A stretch of 64,000 nt of DNA from Streptosporangium carneum. GTDB taxonomy: Bacteria > Actinomycetota > Actinomycetes > Streptosporangiales > Streptosporangiaceae. The stretch is taken from positions 1-64,000 of the forward strand of contig NZ_BSEV01000029.1 of assembly GCF_027922005.1 (NCBI RefSeq), read 5' to 3'. Both the position numbers and the translations under genes were made by a program. Below, piece after piece: positions 34,130-43,600 of the stretch. The notes below the pieces were generated by a model that ran no database searches, was not told where the DNA came from, and saw nothing but the letters and a program-made list of their open reading frames with translations. Every line of letters begins with the position of its first letter. Position 1 is the stretch's first letter.

Positions 34130-35575
34130 ATGCGCTTCCACGCGGACCTGCACATGCATTCGAAGTACTCCAGGGCCTGCAGCAGGGACAGCGATCTGGA
34201 GCATCTGACCTGGTGGGCGCGGCGCAAGGGCGTCACGCTGATGGGCACGGGCGACTTCACGCATCCGGCGTGGTTCAAGCAGCTGCGTGAGAACCTCGTG
34301 CCCGCGGAGGCCGGCCTGTTCCGGTTGCGCGAGGACCTGGACCGGAAGATCGTCCGTACGCTGCCGTCAAGTGTGGCCTCCGCGCGGGTGCGGTTCATGC
34401 TGTCGGCGGAGATCTCCACGGTCTACCGGCGAGGCGGGCGCACCCGGAAGATCCATCATCTGGTGTACATGCCCGGGTTCGAGGCGGCCGAGGCGTTCAA
34501 CCTCAGGCTCGGGCAGGCAGGCGACCTGGGCTCCGACGGCAGACCTGTCGTCGGCCTCGACTCACGCGACCTGCTGGAGATCACCCTGGACAGCGGTGAG
34601 GGCGCCCATCTGGTGCCCGCCCACGTCTGGACGCCGTGGTTCGGCGTGTTCGGCTCCAAGTCGGGGTTCGACACGGTCGAGGAGTGCTACGGCGACCTCT
34701 CCGACCACATCTTCGCGCTGGAGACCGGGCTGTCCAGCGACCCGGCGATGAACCGGCGGGTCTCGGAGCTGGACCGCTACCGCATGGTGAGCTACTCCGA
34801 CGCCCACTCTCCGCCCAGGATCGGGCGCGAGACCACGATGTTCGACACCGATCTGGACTACTTCGCGGTCCTGCGCGCGCTGCGGACCGGCACGGGATAC
34901 GAGGGGACGGTCGAGTTCTTCCCCGAGGAGGGCAGGTACCACCTGGACGGGCACCGCAAATGCGGCGTCCGGCTGGAGCCGGAGGAGACACGCAAGCTCG
35001 GCGGGATCTGCCCGGTGTGCGGCAAACGGCTCACGGTGGGCGTGCTGAGCCGGGTCGAGGACCTGGCCGACCGGCCCGACGGCGTACAGTCCGGCGAAGA
35101 CGCCCCCTTCCAGAGCCTCGTCCCGCTTCCCGAGGTCGTCGGCGAGATCCTGGACGTGGGACCGACCAGCAAGAAGGTCGCCGGGGAGATGGACAGGCTC
35201 GTCGCGGCCCTGGGCTCCGAGCTGAGGATCCTCCAGGACGTGCCGGTCAGCGACCTGGAGGCCCGTCTGCCCTCGCTCGGGGAGGCCGTCGGCAGGCTGC
35301 GCCGAGGCGAGGTGATCACCGATCCCGGATACGACGGCGAATACGGGGTGGTCCGCCTCTTCGAACCCGGTGAGCTGGAGCGGGCGAGCGCGGCCAACAC
35401 GCCGTCCCTCTTCGAGGACCCCGCTCCGGGCGCCGGCTCGCCGGACGCGGACGAAGCCGACACGGACAGAGCCGACGCAGACGAAGCCCACGCGAACGAA
35501 GCCGACGCGAAAGGAATCGACACGGAAGGAGTCGACACGGAAGGAGTCGACACGGCCAGGACCGGGAAGCTCTAA
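34130..35575 (+). CDS. Endonuclease Q family PHP-domain nuclease
   Basis: 481 aa from ATG 34130; a GTG at 34121 is an alternative. The PHP metal motifs are intact: HADLHMHSKYSRA, GTGDFTHPAW, SAEIS, KIHHLVYMP, LVPAHVWTPWFG and SYSDAHSP. They are followed by a zinc-finger segment (CGVRL, then CPVCGKRL) and a helical part. This is the layout of EndoQ, which cuts DNA 5' to deaminated bases such as uracil and hypoxanthine. It is well known in Thermococcales and some Bacilli. A repetitive acidic tail of about 50 residues (DADEA, DTEGVDTEGV) is extra and encoded by short tandem repeats. It stands alone and ends in a 4-base overlap with the convergent HTTM gene. Confidence 0.85.
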   Translation: MRFHADLHMHSKYSRACSRDSDLEHLTWWARRKGVTLMGTGDFTHPAWFKQLRENLVPAEAGLFRLREDLDRKIVRTLPSSVASARVRFMLSAEISTVYRRGGRTRKIHHLVYMPGFEAAEAFNLRLGQAGDLGSDGRPVVGLDSRDLLEITLDSGEGAHLVPAHVWTPWFGVFGSKSGFDTVEECYGDLSDHIFALETGLSSDPAMNRRVSELDRYRMVSYSDAHSPPRIGRETTMFDTDLDYFAVLRALRTGTGYEGTVEFFPEEGRYHLDGHRKCGVRLEPEETRKLGGICPVCGKRLTVGVLSRVEDLADRPDGVQSGEDAPFQSLVPLPEVVGEILDVGPTSKKVAGEMDRLVAALGSELRILQDVPVSDLEARLPSLGEAVGRLRRGEVITDPGYDGEYGVVRLFEPGELERASAANTPSLFEDPAPGAGSPDADEADTDRADADEAHANEADAKGIDTEGVDTEGVDTARTGKL

Positions 35576-36447
35576 CCCGCGACCTCCATCGGCCTGCCGC
35601 CGACCTCTCCCGCCGGAGGCTCCGCGACGTCGGCACGCGCGCCCCTCCTGCGGCTCCGCCGGCGTGACGGGATCCGTTCGAGGGGCAGGAACGCGGCCAG
35701 GCATATGACGTGCGGGAGGAAGTGAATCGTGATCACCGCCCAGGTCATCGCGTGGAAGCCCAGGAAGAACAGCACTCCCGCATAGAGCGGGCGGCCCCGG
35801 AGGAACAGCAGCGCCGGGGAGGCCGTCTCGGCCAGCAGTATCACCCACTGGCTGACGAGCAGGGCGTTCGGGACGCCCGCCAGGAACTCACCGAAGAAGG
35901 TGCCGCGCCTGCTGATCGCCCACTGGAAGGTCGCGCCGTTGGGCCATTCCCAGCCGCCGTGCCGGATCTTGGCGTAGGCGGACAGGAAGTAGGCGGCCAC
36001 GACCGCGATCTGGACGCACCGTACGGCCCAGCCCGCCGCCTCCCGGCTCCGGGCTCCCACGGTGGGCAGGACGAAGAGCGCGACGATGAGCGCCAGGTGA
36101 TCGTGGTCGACCTTGCCGTAGGACATGGCGAGCAGGGCCCAGTAGCCGTAGCCCAGCGCCGCGACGTATCCCGCCGCGCGCGGCGCCCGCCGCAGGACCG
36201 CCGCCAGGCTCGCGACGACCACCACCGCGAACAGCGGGTACACCAGGGCCGGGCTCGCTCCCGGAAGGTGCAGCAGGCGGGCGACCAGGACCGGCTGGTA
36301 GCCGGACGTCGTGTGCACGTGGCCCCAGACGCTGCCGGTGAACAGCAGCATGTCGACGGGCAGGAAAAGGTAGACGATCGTGCGCAGCACGGTGATCCGC
36401 CGCACCGGCACGGGTTCGAACCACCAGCGGTTCAGCGCACCGACCAT
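35572..36447 (-). CDS. HTTM-domain membrane protein
   Basis: 291 aa from ATG 36447. Eight or so membrane helices. It contains the HTTM/vitamin K gamma-carboxylase-like features RRITVLRTIVYLFLPVD near the start, ISRRGTFFGEFLAG and LFLRGRPLYAGVLFFLGFHAM. A basic C-terminal tail follows. The true substrate of bacterial HTTM proteins is mostly unknown. Its start overlaps the end of the gene upstream by 16 bases, and its stop overlaps the EndoQ stop on the other strand. Confidence 0.75.
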   Translation of the reverse strand: MVGALNRWWFEPVPVRRITVLRTIVYLFLPVDMLLFTGSVWGHVHTTSGYQPVLVARLLHLPGASPALVYPLFAVVVVASLAAVLRRAPRAAGYVAALGYGYWALLAMSYGKVDHDHLALIVALFVLPTVGARSREAAGWAVRCVQIAVVAAYFLSAYAKIRHGGWEWPNGATFQWAISRRGTFFGEFLAGVPNALLVSQWVILLAETASPALLFLRGRPLYAGVLFFLGFHAMTWAVITIHFLPHVICLAAFLPLERIPSRRRSRRRGARADVAEPPAGEVGGRPMEVAG

Positions 36448-36869
36448 GACACCCTCTCGTCGTCGCGGGTGGACACCGGGCGGCGGTCCTTCAGCGTGAT
36501 GACCCTGGTGACCAGGCGCAGCCTGATCGGCCGGGGGTCCTGAGGCCGCAGCCGGGAGTAGGTGTCGGCGAGTCCCTGCAGCAACGAGGGGTCCCTTTCG
36601 TAGCGGGTGAGCTGGGTCTCCAACTCGGCGCGGCGGACCCCGACGTAGTAGGGCTCGATCGGGATCTCCGTACGGCCGCCCGACGCGGTCTCCGACTGCA
36701 GGTGGAGCGATCTGATCTCCCCGTCAGGCGGGACGCTGAAGGCGTACTGCACCATCGGCCCGAACGGGAAGAGGTCGTCACCGCCCGCGACCGTGCCGTA
36801 CAGAAGCACCGCGAGGACCATTCCGGAAACGATGACACGCCACGCTCTCGCACCTGCCGACAATTCCAT
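36432..36869 (-). CDS. Single-pass membrane protein, partner of the HTTM protein
   Basis: 145 aa from ATG 36869 (MELSAGARAW). One N-terminal helix (VIVSGMVLAVLLYGTVAG) and an extracytoplasmic beta-rich domain containing FPFGPMVQYAFSVPPDGE. No family is recognised. Small proteins of this shape often precede HTTM genes, and the 16-base overlap supports a joint function. Confidence 0.7.
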   Translation of the reverse strand: MELSAGARAWRVIVSGMVLAVLLYGTVAGGDDLFPFGPMVQYAFSVPPDGEIRSLHLQSETASGGRTEIPIEPYYVGVRRAELETQLTRYERDPSLLQGLADTYSRLRPQDPRPIRLRLVTRVITLKDRRPVSTRDDERVSWSVR

Positions 36870-37452
36870 TGAGGCCCGCCCAACAATTCCTTCTCGGCAC
36901 TGTGACCTCGGCTGGGAAGCCTTACGGGACACCGGGTGCCACTTCGACGCAGACCGTTGTTCGAAATCCTTGAACTACGATCGGTGAGGGGAGAAACACG
37001 AGCTGAACACGGGGAATCCCATCCCGGTCACCGCCTTCCTGAGCCGCCGTGGAGAGATTCCGGCTGCCGGGATCGGCAGTATTGTGCCGTACGGCGAAGT
37101 ATCTCTGCATGCAAATTGCCCGAATCTGTCACGATGGCCGTCCCGCTGGTTTCGGAAACGGCGAAAAAGGCACGGTGCCGGGCTTCGCGCTTTCTCTCGG
37201 CCATGCGTGAACGGCGACGCACGAATATTTCGCCCGTGTGTCCCGTGTGTTCGATTCGATTCCCGTCTCGGCGGCGACGACCGGATCGGGGGAACGGACG
37301 GACGAGCCGGTCGCCCCCCTCCCCGACGGGGACGACCGGCTCTAGTGTGTTCGAGGCGGGATGACGGGGCCGCCGGAGATCGGGTGCGCGTTCTCCGGCC
37401 GGCGACGTCGGCCTGTCGCGTGGCCGACCCGAACATGACGGAGGACTCTCAC
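36870..37452. other. Intergenic region upstream of the Nudix gene
   Basis: About 580 bases, less GC-rich than the neighbouring genes. Frames on both strands are Arg/Ser-rich without ribosome sites. The only clear element is the 10-bp inverted repeat at 37304-37342. Confidence 0.55.
37304..37342. promoter_or_regulatory. 10-bp inverted repeat before the Nudix gene
   Basis: GAGCCGGTCG (37304-37313) and CGACCGGCTC (37333-37342) are exact reverse complements around 19 bases, about 110 bases upstream of the Nudix start. It could be an operator or a terminator-like hairpin. Confidence 0.4.
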
Positions 37453-37863
37453 GTGATCGACGCCGAGACCGGTTGGTACTTCATGCACGCCTCCGTCAAG
37501 GCCGTGGTGCTGGTGGAGGGCGAGGTGCTGCTCTGCCGGAACCCCCGGGACAAGTGGGAGCTCCCGGGCGGGTGGCCGTCGAAGGAGGACTCCAGCCTGG
37601 CCGACGTGGTGCGGCGCGAGGTCCACGAGGAGAGCGGTCTCGACGTGGTGGTCGGCCCGGTCGTCGGCGCGGAGATCATGACCATCGGGAGGTCGGGGAA
37701 GGTGCTCATCGTGGCGTTGCGCGCCACGGTGGAGGGCCCTGCCGCCCCGAGGGTCAGCGACGAGCACAGCGACGTCCGCTTCTTTCCCGCCGCGGAGCTT
37801 CCCGAGGACCTCGAGAACGGATACGCCGACCTGATCGCCGCGGCGGTGTCCCTGCCCGCCTGA
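37453..37863 (+). CDS. Nudix hydrolase
   Basis: 136 aa. GTG 37453 has GGAGG 8 bases upstream; the in-frame ATG 37435 has no ribosome site. The Nudix box is present as LPGGWPSKED followed by RREVHEESGL, with the catalytic REVxEExG intact but about one extra residue in the first half. The family hydrolyses nucleoside diphosphates linked to another group. The substrate is unknown and no neighbour points to one. Confidence 0.88.
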   Translation: MIDAETGWYFMHASVKAVVLVEGEVLLCRNPRDKWELPGGWPSKEDSSLADVVRREVHEESGLDVVVGPVVGAEIMTIGRSGKVLIVALRATVEGPAAPRVSDEHSDVRFFPAAELPEDLENGYADLIAAAVSLPA

Positions 37864-38091
37864 GCCGTACGGACCTCCGACCCCGGCCACGAGCCGCGTC
37901 TGAGGGCGCTGGTCGGCGGGACCGTCAGGGCGGTGGCCCGCCGGCGCTCTTCGCTGCGGCGACCGGCGCGGGCCGCCCCGGCGAGGGCCCTCCACCGGCC
38001 TTCGGCCGCGCCGGGCGCACCCCTGGGCCACCCCGGCTCGCCTTCCTACCTCTTTGGAGGACTCGACGACCCCTTCATGTTGGGTAACCGT

Positions 38092-38160
38092 GGTATAGGC
38101 ATGAAAAATTAGGGCTTCACGTTATAGAGAAGACGATGTTAGGTATTTGCGTTATAGGGA
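38092..38160. repeat. Three 10-bp direct repeats at about 30-base spacing
   Basis: GGTATAGGCA (38092), GTTATAGAGA (38121) and GTTATAGGGA (38151) share G-K-TATAG-R. They start 29 and 30 bases apart, close to three helix turns. They could be regulator sites or a set of -10-like elements. Confidence 0.45.
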
Positions 38161-38220
38161 GAGCATCCCGACGAATGCTCATACCCAGGTCGAGAAAGCA
38201 GCATTTCGCGCCCCTTTTGG

Positions 38221-38253
38221 TAACGCTTCGATAACGCTTCGTCGTTCACGACC
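38221..38253. promoter_or_regulatory. Tandem 11-bp direct repeat, OmpR/PhoP-type site candidate
   Basis: TAACGCTTCG occurs at 38221 and again at 38232, an exact 11-base period. The third 11-base unit (38243-38253) contains GTTCACG, one base from the GTTCACC core of actinomycete PHO boxes. The 11-base phasing is typical of OmpR-family regulators. Confidence 0.45.
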
Positions 38254-38459
38254 TGCATCGTTTACGGAAAGTCATAGTGGCATTGACTGGATCAAAGCCA
38301 GCGAGAAGCCGGATCGCCGCAGCTAGAGCCCGGCGACACGGACGACGAAGACACGGACCGAGAGTAAACAATCACGCTTCGTAGGTCTTGACCTTTTTAA
38401 TCCTTTTCTGGATCAATCATGAGGCTTCATCTCGCCCTATATCGTGGCCCGGAGCCAGA

Positions 38460-39029
38460 GTGACGCCGCTACCCCCCGACCCCCCGCGGGCCCGAATCAC
38501 CCGGGCCCTCTCGAAACGCGGGCACACGGGGCTGCTTCACGCGGTGGGAGCGGCGCTGGCGGTCGTGATGGCGATGACGCCGTGGATCGAGGCGATCGTC
38601 CCGTCGGTGGCCCGGAGCATGTCCACGGCGTGCGCGGCCTTCCACGAGAGCGACCGGTCGCCGGAGCTCTCCTCCGACGGCCACGCCACGGCCGCCGCGA
38701 TCACGAGCCACCTGGTCGCCACGGCGCTTCACAACGGGCAGTCGACGTTCCAGAACGACTCCAGAGAGGTCAAGGACGACTTCTCGGACACCGTGGCGAA
38801 CGAGTCCCGCGTCCCCGTGCGGAGCGTCGCCGTCGCGGCCCATCGGGGCGCCCCCTCGGGAACCAGCCCGAGGGCGGGCGCGGCGCGCGGTCCCCCGGTG
38901 CGTAAGGAAAGCCTGCGAGCAGGCACTTCCCGTACGCACCGCCTCCTGCCGAACACGGCAGGAGTGGACCGCCCACGCTCATGTGAGGACCCCCGTGACG
39001 CCAGAACGGCAAGACCTGAAGACCCATGA
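38460..39029 (+). CDS. Hypothetical protein with one membrane segment
   Basis: 189 aa from GTG 38460, with GGAG 5 bases upstream. A hydrophobic segment GLLHAVGAALAVVMAMTPWI lies at about 25-45, followed by a polar domain (HESDRSPELSSDGHATAAAI) with coding-like codon use. The last 50 residues are Arg/Pro-rich and overlap two strong hairpins and the SulP start, so the tail may not be typical protein. No family is recognised. Confidence 0.5.
   Translation: MTPLPPDPPRARITRALSKRGHTGLLHAVGAALAVVMAMTPWIEAIVPSVARSMSTACAAFHESDRSPELSSDGHATAAAITSHLVATALHNGQSTFQNDSREVKDDFSDTVANESRVPVRSVAVAAHRGAPSGTSPRAGAARGPPVRKESLRAGTSRTHRLLPNTAGVDRPRSCEDPRDARTARPEDP
38897..38964 (+). ncRNA. Two consecutive stable hairpins just before the SulP start
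   Basis: Hairpin 1: GGTGCGTA (38897-38904) pairs with TACGCACC (38933-38940); inside it GGAA pairs with TTCC and GCCTG with CAGGC around CGAG. Hairpin 2: CTCCTGCC (38943-38950) pairs with GGCAGGAG (38957-38964) around GAACAC. They end 31 bases before the SulP GTG. This may be a leader RNA controlling translation, or an intergenic terminator. No known riboswitch is recognised. Confidence 0.5.
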
Positions 39030-40626
39030 CGACTTAGCCGGCGCGCCCAGACGCGCCTTCCAGAAGGCCGACGTGAAGTCCGGCTTCCTGGTTTTTCTCA
39101 TAGCGCTCCCCCTGTGCCTGGGGATCGCGCTGGCCAGCGGGTTCCCGCCGGTCGCCGGAGTCCTGACGGCGATCATCGGCGGCGTCCTGGTCAGCCTGCT
39201 CGGCAGCGCGGCGCTGACCATCAAGGGACCGGCTGCGGGCCTGATCGTGATCGCGCTCGGCGCGGTCCAGGAACTCGGCGGGGGCGACCTCGCGGCCGGC
39301 TACCGGCGGGCGCTGGCCGTCGGAGTCGTCGCCGCGATCATCCAGATCGTCTTCGCGCTGTGCCGCGTGGCCACGGTCGGCGTGGCCATGTCCCCCTCCG
39401 TGGTGCACGGCATGCTCGCCGCGATCGGGATCATCATCATCTCCAAGCAGGCGCACGTCGCGCTGGGCGTCAAACCCGAGAGCAAGGAGACCCTCGGCCT
39501 GATCGCCGAGATCCCGCACAGCCTCGTCACCGCCAACCCCCGCATCCTGCTGCTGGGCGCGCTGGGGCTGCTGATCATGTTCGGCATGCCCCTGATCCGG
39601 GCCCGGTGGGCGCGCGCCGTGCCCGCGCCGCTGGTGGTGCTCGCCGTGACCGTGCCCGTCGCCCTCTGGTTCCACCTGGGCACCCCGCACGACTACCGGT
39701 TCATGACCGGGACCTACCACCTGGGCCCCGAGTTCCTCGTCCGGCTCCCCGGCACCCTGCTCGACGCCGTCGCCTTCCCCGACTTCTCCATGATCCTCAC
39801 AGGGACGTCGCTGAAGTACGTGGTGATGTTCGCGCTGATCGGCACCATCGAGTCCACCCTGACCGTGCTCGCGGTCGACTCCATGGACCCCAGGAAGCGG
39901 TCCTCCGACCTCAACCGCGACCTGCTCGCCCTCGGCGGCGGCAACCTCGTCTCGGCCATGCTCGGCGGCCTGCCGATGATCTCCGAGATCGTCCGCAGCA
40001 AGGCCAACATCGACGCGGGCGCCACCTCCCGGTGGTCCAACTTCTTCCACGGCGTGTTCCTCCTGCTGTTCGTCGCCCTCCTGCCCGGTCTGCTCCAGGC
40101 CATTCCGCTCGCCGTCCTGGCCGCCATGCTCGTCTACACCGGCACCCGGCTCGCCTCGCCCCGCGAGTTCGTCCACGCGGGAGAGGCCGGCCTCGACCAG
40201 CTCGCCCTGTTCCTGACCACCCTGCTGGTCACCCTCGCCACCGACCTGCTCATGGGCGTCGCGGCCGGCCTCGCCCTCAAGATCGTCCTGCACCTGCTCC
40301 GCGGCGTCCCCGTGGCCGCCTTCGTGCGCCCCCGCGCCGAGGCCACCCGCACCGGGAGCACGCTGCACGTCCGCGTCCCCGGCGCCGCCATCTTCACCGC
40401 CCTGCTGCCGCTGCGCCGTACGGTCGACAGCGCGGGCGGCGGCGGCAAGGACGTCACCGAGGTCGTCGTCGACGTCGAGGACGCCGTCCTGGTCGACCAC
40501 ACCTTCCTGGCCGGGCTGAAGACGATGGCCCAGGAGTGGCACGGCACCCTCACCCTGCGCGGGCTCGACCAGCTCACCCCCGTCTCCGCGCACCCGCAGG
40601 CGACCCGGCGCAGGAGGCGGGCATGA
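38995..40626 (+). CDS. SulP-family anion transporter with STAS domain
   Basis: 543 aa. GTG 38995 has GAGGA 5-6 bases upstream; GTG 38983 is an alternative. It starts the membrane part with ADVKSGFLVFLIALPLCLGIALASGFPP, the SulP signature, and has about 12 helices. A C-terminal STAS-like domain (about 440-520) follows. SulP proteins carry sulfate or bicarbonate, often with Na+. The next genes are DabA and DabB, so bicarbonate is the favoured cargo by context. The stop overlaps the dabA start (ATGA). Confidence 0.9.
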   Translation: MTPERQDLKTHDDLAGAPRRAFQKADVKSGFLVFLIALPLCLGIALASGFPPVAGVLTAIIGGVLVSLLGSAALTIKGPAAGLIVIALGAVQELGGGDLAAGYRRALAVGVVAAIIQIVFALCRVATVGVAMSPSVVHGMLAAIGIIIISKQAHVALGVKPESKETLGLIAEIPHSLVTANPRILLLGALGLLIMFGMPLIRARWARAVPAPLVVLAVTVPVALWFHLGTPHDYRFMTGTYHLGPEFLVRLPGTLLDAVAFPDFSMILTGTSLKYVVMFALIGTIESTLTVLAVDSMDPRKRSSDLNRDLLALGGGNLVSAMLGGLPMISEIVRSKANIDAGATSRWSNFFHGVFLLLFVALLPGLLQAIPLAVLAAMLVYTGTRLASPREFVHAGEAGLDQLALFLTTLLVTLATDLLMGVAAGLALKIVLHLLRGVPVAAFVRPRAEATRTGSTLHVRVPGAAIFTALLPLRRTVDSAGGGGKDVTEVVVDVEDAVLVDHTFLAGLKTMAQEWHGTLTLRGLDQLTPVSAHPQATRRRRRA

Positions 40627-43600
40627 GTCACCTGGAGGTCGCCACCCGCCCGCCGGTCGACGACCCGTCGACGAGCGTCCCCGACCTGGTCGAGCGGGCG
40701 GCGAGACTGCTGCCCGACCAGGCTCCGCTGCAGACTTTCGTCCATCACAACACCCTGCACGCGTTCGAGCACCTCCCCTTCGACGAGGCCGTCGTCAGCG
40801 CGGCGCGTGTGTTCGGCACCGAGCCGTACCAGAGCGAGGCCGCCTTCCGGGGCTTCCTCGCCTCGGGGCGGATCCGTCCCGTGGACATCGAGGAGGTCGT
40901 CGGGGCGGAGGCCGGCGACCAGGCTCCGATCGTGCCCGGCGGTCCCGTTCGCGACCGGTTCCTGGCCATCCGGCTCCAGCACCTGTTCGAGGTCCCCCGG
41001 GGCCCCGCCCTGAGCTGGCTGCTCCTGGAGACGGACCAGCGGACCCGGTTCGCCGACCGCCTCGACCCTCGGCGGCACGCCGAGCTGCTGGCACAGGCCA
41101 GGCGTGACTGGAGCGGACCCGCGACGGCCGAGCCCGATCCACGGGCGCTGCAGGCCCGGCTGCTGGACGACCTGTGGAACCGGCTTGAGAAGGCGGCCCC
41201 GCACGCTCACGGCGACGACGCCCCCGTGACGCGCAGACGCGACCAGATCCTCGCCCTGACCGGCCAGGACACCGACGAGCTCGTCCATCCGCTGCTGATC
41301 CGGCTGTCGGCCGCCTTCCTCGACCAGGGGATCGCCTACTGGCCGATGCCGGAACGCGGGCTGGGCCTCCTCGGCGCCTTCCGCTGGCTGTACGGCCAGG
41401 CGGGCGGCCCGCCCGACCGGTTCCTGCGCGGCATGGGCCCGGAGCTGAGACGGCAGGAGTCCGAGGCCTGGACGGCGGAGCGAACCGTCGTGTGGGCCCT
41501 GAAGGAGCTCGCCGTCCCCGAGGCCGACTGGGGCGCGGCGATCCAGGCGACCCTGCTGTCGCTGCGCGGCTGGGCGGGCATGATGCGCCAGTTCGAGCAC
41601 CGTCCCGACCGCGCGCCGGTCCAGGCGCACGCCGCACGGCTGATCGACTACCTGGCCGTGCAGCTCACCCTCGACGCGTACGCGGCGCGGCACGCCGTGG
41701 TCGAGCATCTCGGCAGGCACGCCGCGGTCGCCGACCTCGACAGGCTCACCGGTTCCGGCGGGCGGACGGCCGCGGCCGCGCGTCCCTGCCTGGAGCTGGT
41801 CTACGAGGCGTTCGTCCTGGCTCAGGTGATGCCGGTCGACACGGCGGTGTTCGCCGAACAGGAGCACGCGAGGGCCTGGATCGAGGCGGTCGCCTCCTGT
41901 GACGCGACCGAACGGCGTCGCCTGCTGCACCTGGCGTACGAGCGGCGGCACCGGGTCGGGGTGCTCGACGCGCTCTCCGCGCACCAGGAGGTGGCGGCCG
42001 GGGCCGCCAGGACGCCTCCCGCCCGACTGCAGGCCGTGTTCTGCATCGACGAGCGCGAGGAGTCCCTGCGCAGGCACCTGGAGGAGCACTTCCCCGAGGT
42101 GGAGACCTACGGCTACGCCGGTTTCTTCGGGGTCGCCATGACCTACCGGGGCCTGCAGGAGGTGCGCGCCCGCCCGCTGTGCCCGGTCGTCGTCACCCCC
42201 AGGCACCTCGTCGTCGAGGAGCCCGCGGGCGCGACGGGGGCGGGACGGCACGCGGTGCCGCCCCGCAGGCGAGGCGTGTGGGGCAGGCGACTCACCGTGG
42301 GCAGCAGGACCCTCGCGCGCGGGAGCGTGATCACGCTCGGCCTCGGGTTCGCCCACGTCGTCTCCCTGGTCGGCCGCTGTCTCTTCCCCCGGCTGTTCCA
42401 CCGCTGGTCCCAGCGCCTCGACCACGGCGCGGGAGCCGCGCCCGTCACCCGGCTGGCCCTCGAACGCGCCGTTTCCCCCGCCGTTTCCCCCGACACGTCC
42501 CCCGCCGAGTCACCCGTCCGGGACGCTCCCGCGCAGGAGGACGGCGACGGCCTGCTGCGGGGATACTCCGTGCCGGAGATGGTCGACGTGGTCTCGGCGG
42601 CCCTGCGGACGATCGGGCTCGACCGGGCGCACGCGCCCGTCGTGCTGATCGTCGGGCACGGCTCGTCCAGCCTCAACAACCCGCACGAGTCCGCGCACGA
42701 CTGCGGCGCGACCGGCGGCGGGCGCGGCGGCCCGAACGCGCGCGCGTTCGCCGCCATGGCCAACCACGCCGGGGTGCGCGAAGGCCTGCGCGACCGGGGA
42801 ACGGACATCCCGGACAGCACGTGGTTCGTGGGCGCCTACCACAACACCTGCGACGACTCGATGACCTACTACGACGAGGACCTGGTGCCCGAGCGGCGCC
42901 GTCTCCAGGTCCGCGAGGCGAAGGAGGCCATGGCGGCGGCGTGCGTCCTGGCGGCCCACGAGCGGTGCCGCAGGTTCGAGTCCGCGCCCCTCGACCTTCC
43001 GCTCGACGCCGCGCTCGCCCACGTCGAGAGCCACACCGTCGACCTCGGGCAGCCGAGGCCGGAGTACGGGCACGCCACGAACGCGGCGTGCGTCGTCGGG
43101 CGGCGCTCGCGGACCCGGGGGCTCTTCCTCGACCGGCGCGCCTTCCTCGTCTCCTACGACCCGGACGGCGACGCCTCGGGCGACCTGCTGACGAATCTGC
43201 TGCTCGCGGCCGGGCCGGTCTGCGCGGGCATCAACCTGGAGTACTACTTCAGCTACGTGGACCCGGCGGGCTACGGGTGCGGGACGAAGCTGCCGCACAA
43301 CATCGTCGGGCTGTTCGGCGTGATGGACGGACACGCCTCCGACCTGCGCACAGGCCTGCCCTGGCAGATGGTCGAGATCCACGAACCGGTACGGCTGCTG
43401 CTGGTCGTCGAGGCGGAGCCGGAGCGCCTGACGGCGATCCTGGAGGCGCACGCGGGCCTGCTCCGCCTCGTGGCCAACGGCTGGATCCAGCTCGTGGCGT
43501 GGAGCCCGGACTCCGACGCGATGCACCTCTTCCGGCGGGGCGGCTTCGTGCCGTACACCCCGGAGAGCACCGAGTTCCCGACCGTTAACCGCTCGGCGCA

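Larger units (their letters stand above)
37864..38459. other. Intergenic region with repeat arrays upstream of the carbon-uptake operon
   Basis: About 600 bases. The right two thirds are AT-rich for this genome and carry the two direct-repeat sets listed separately. No gene is seen. It probably holds the promoter of the operon that follows. Confidence 0.6.

Noticed and set aside
38897-38964. Guanidine-II (mini-ykkC) riboswitch
   Set aside because: Two hairpins are present but neither loop has the required ACGR.
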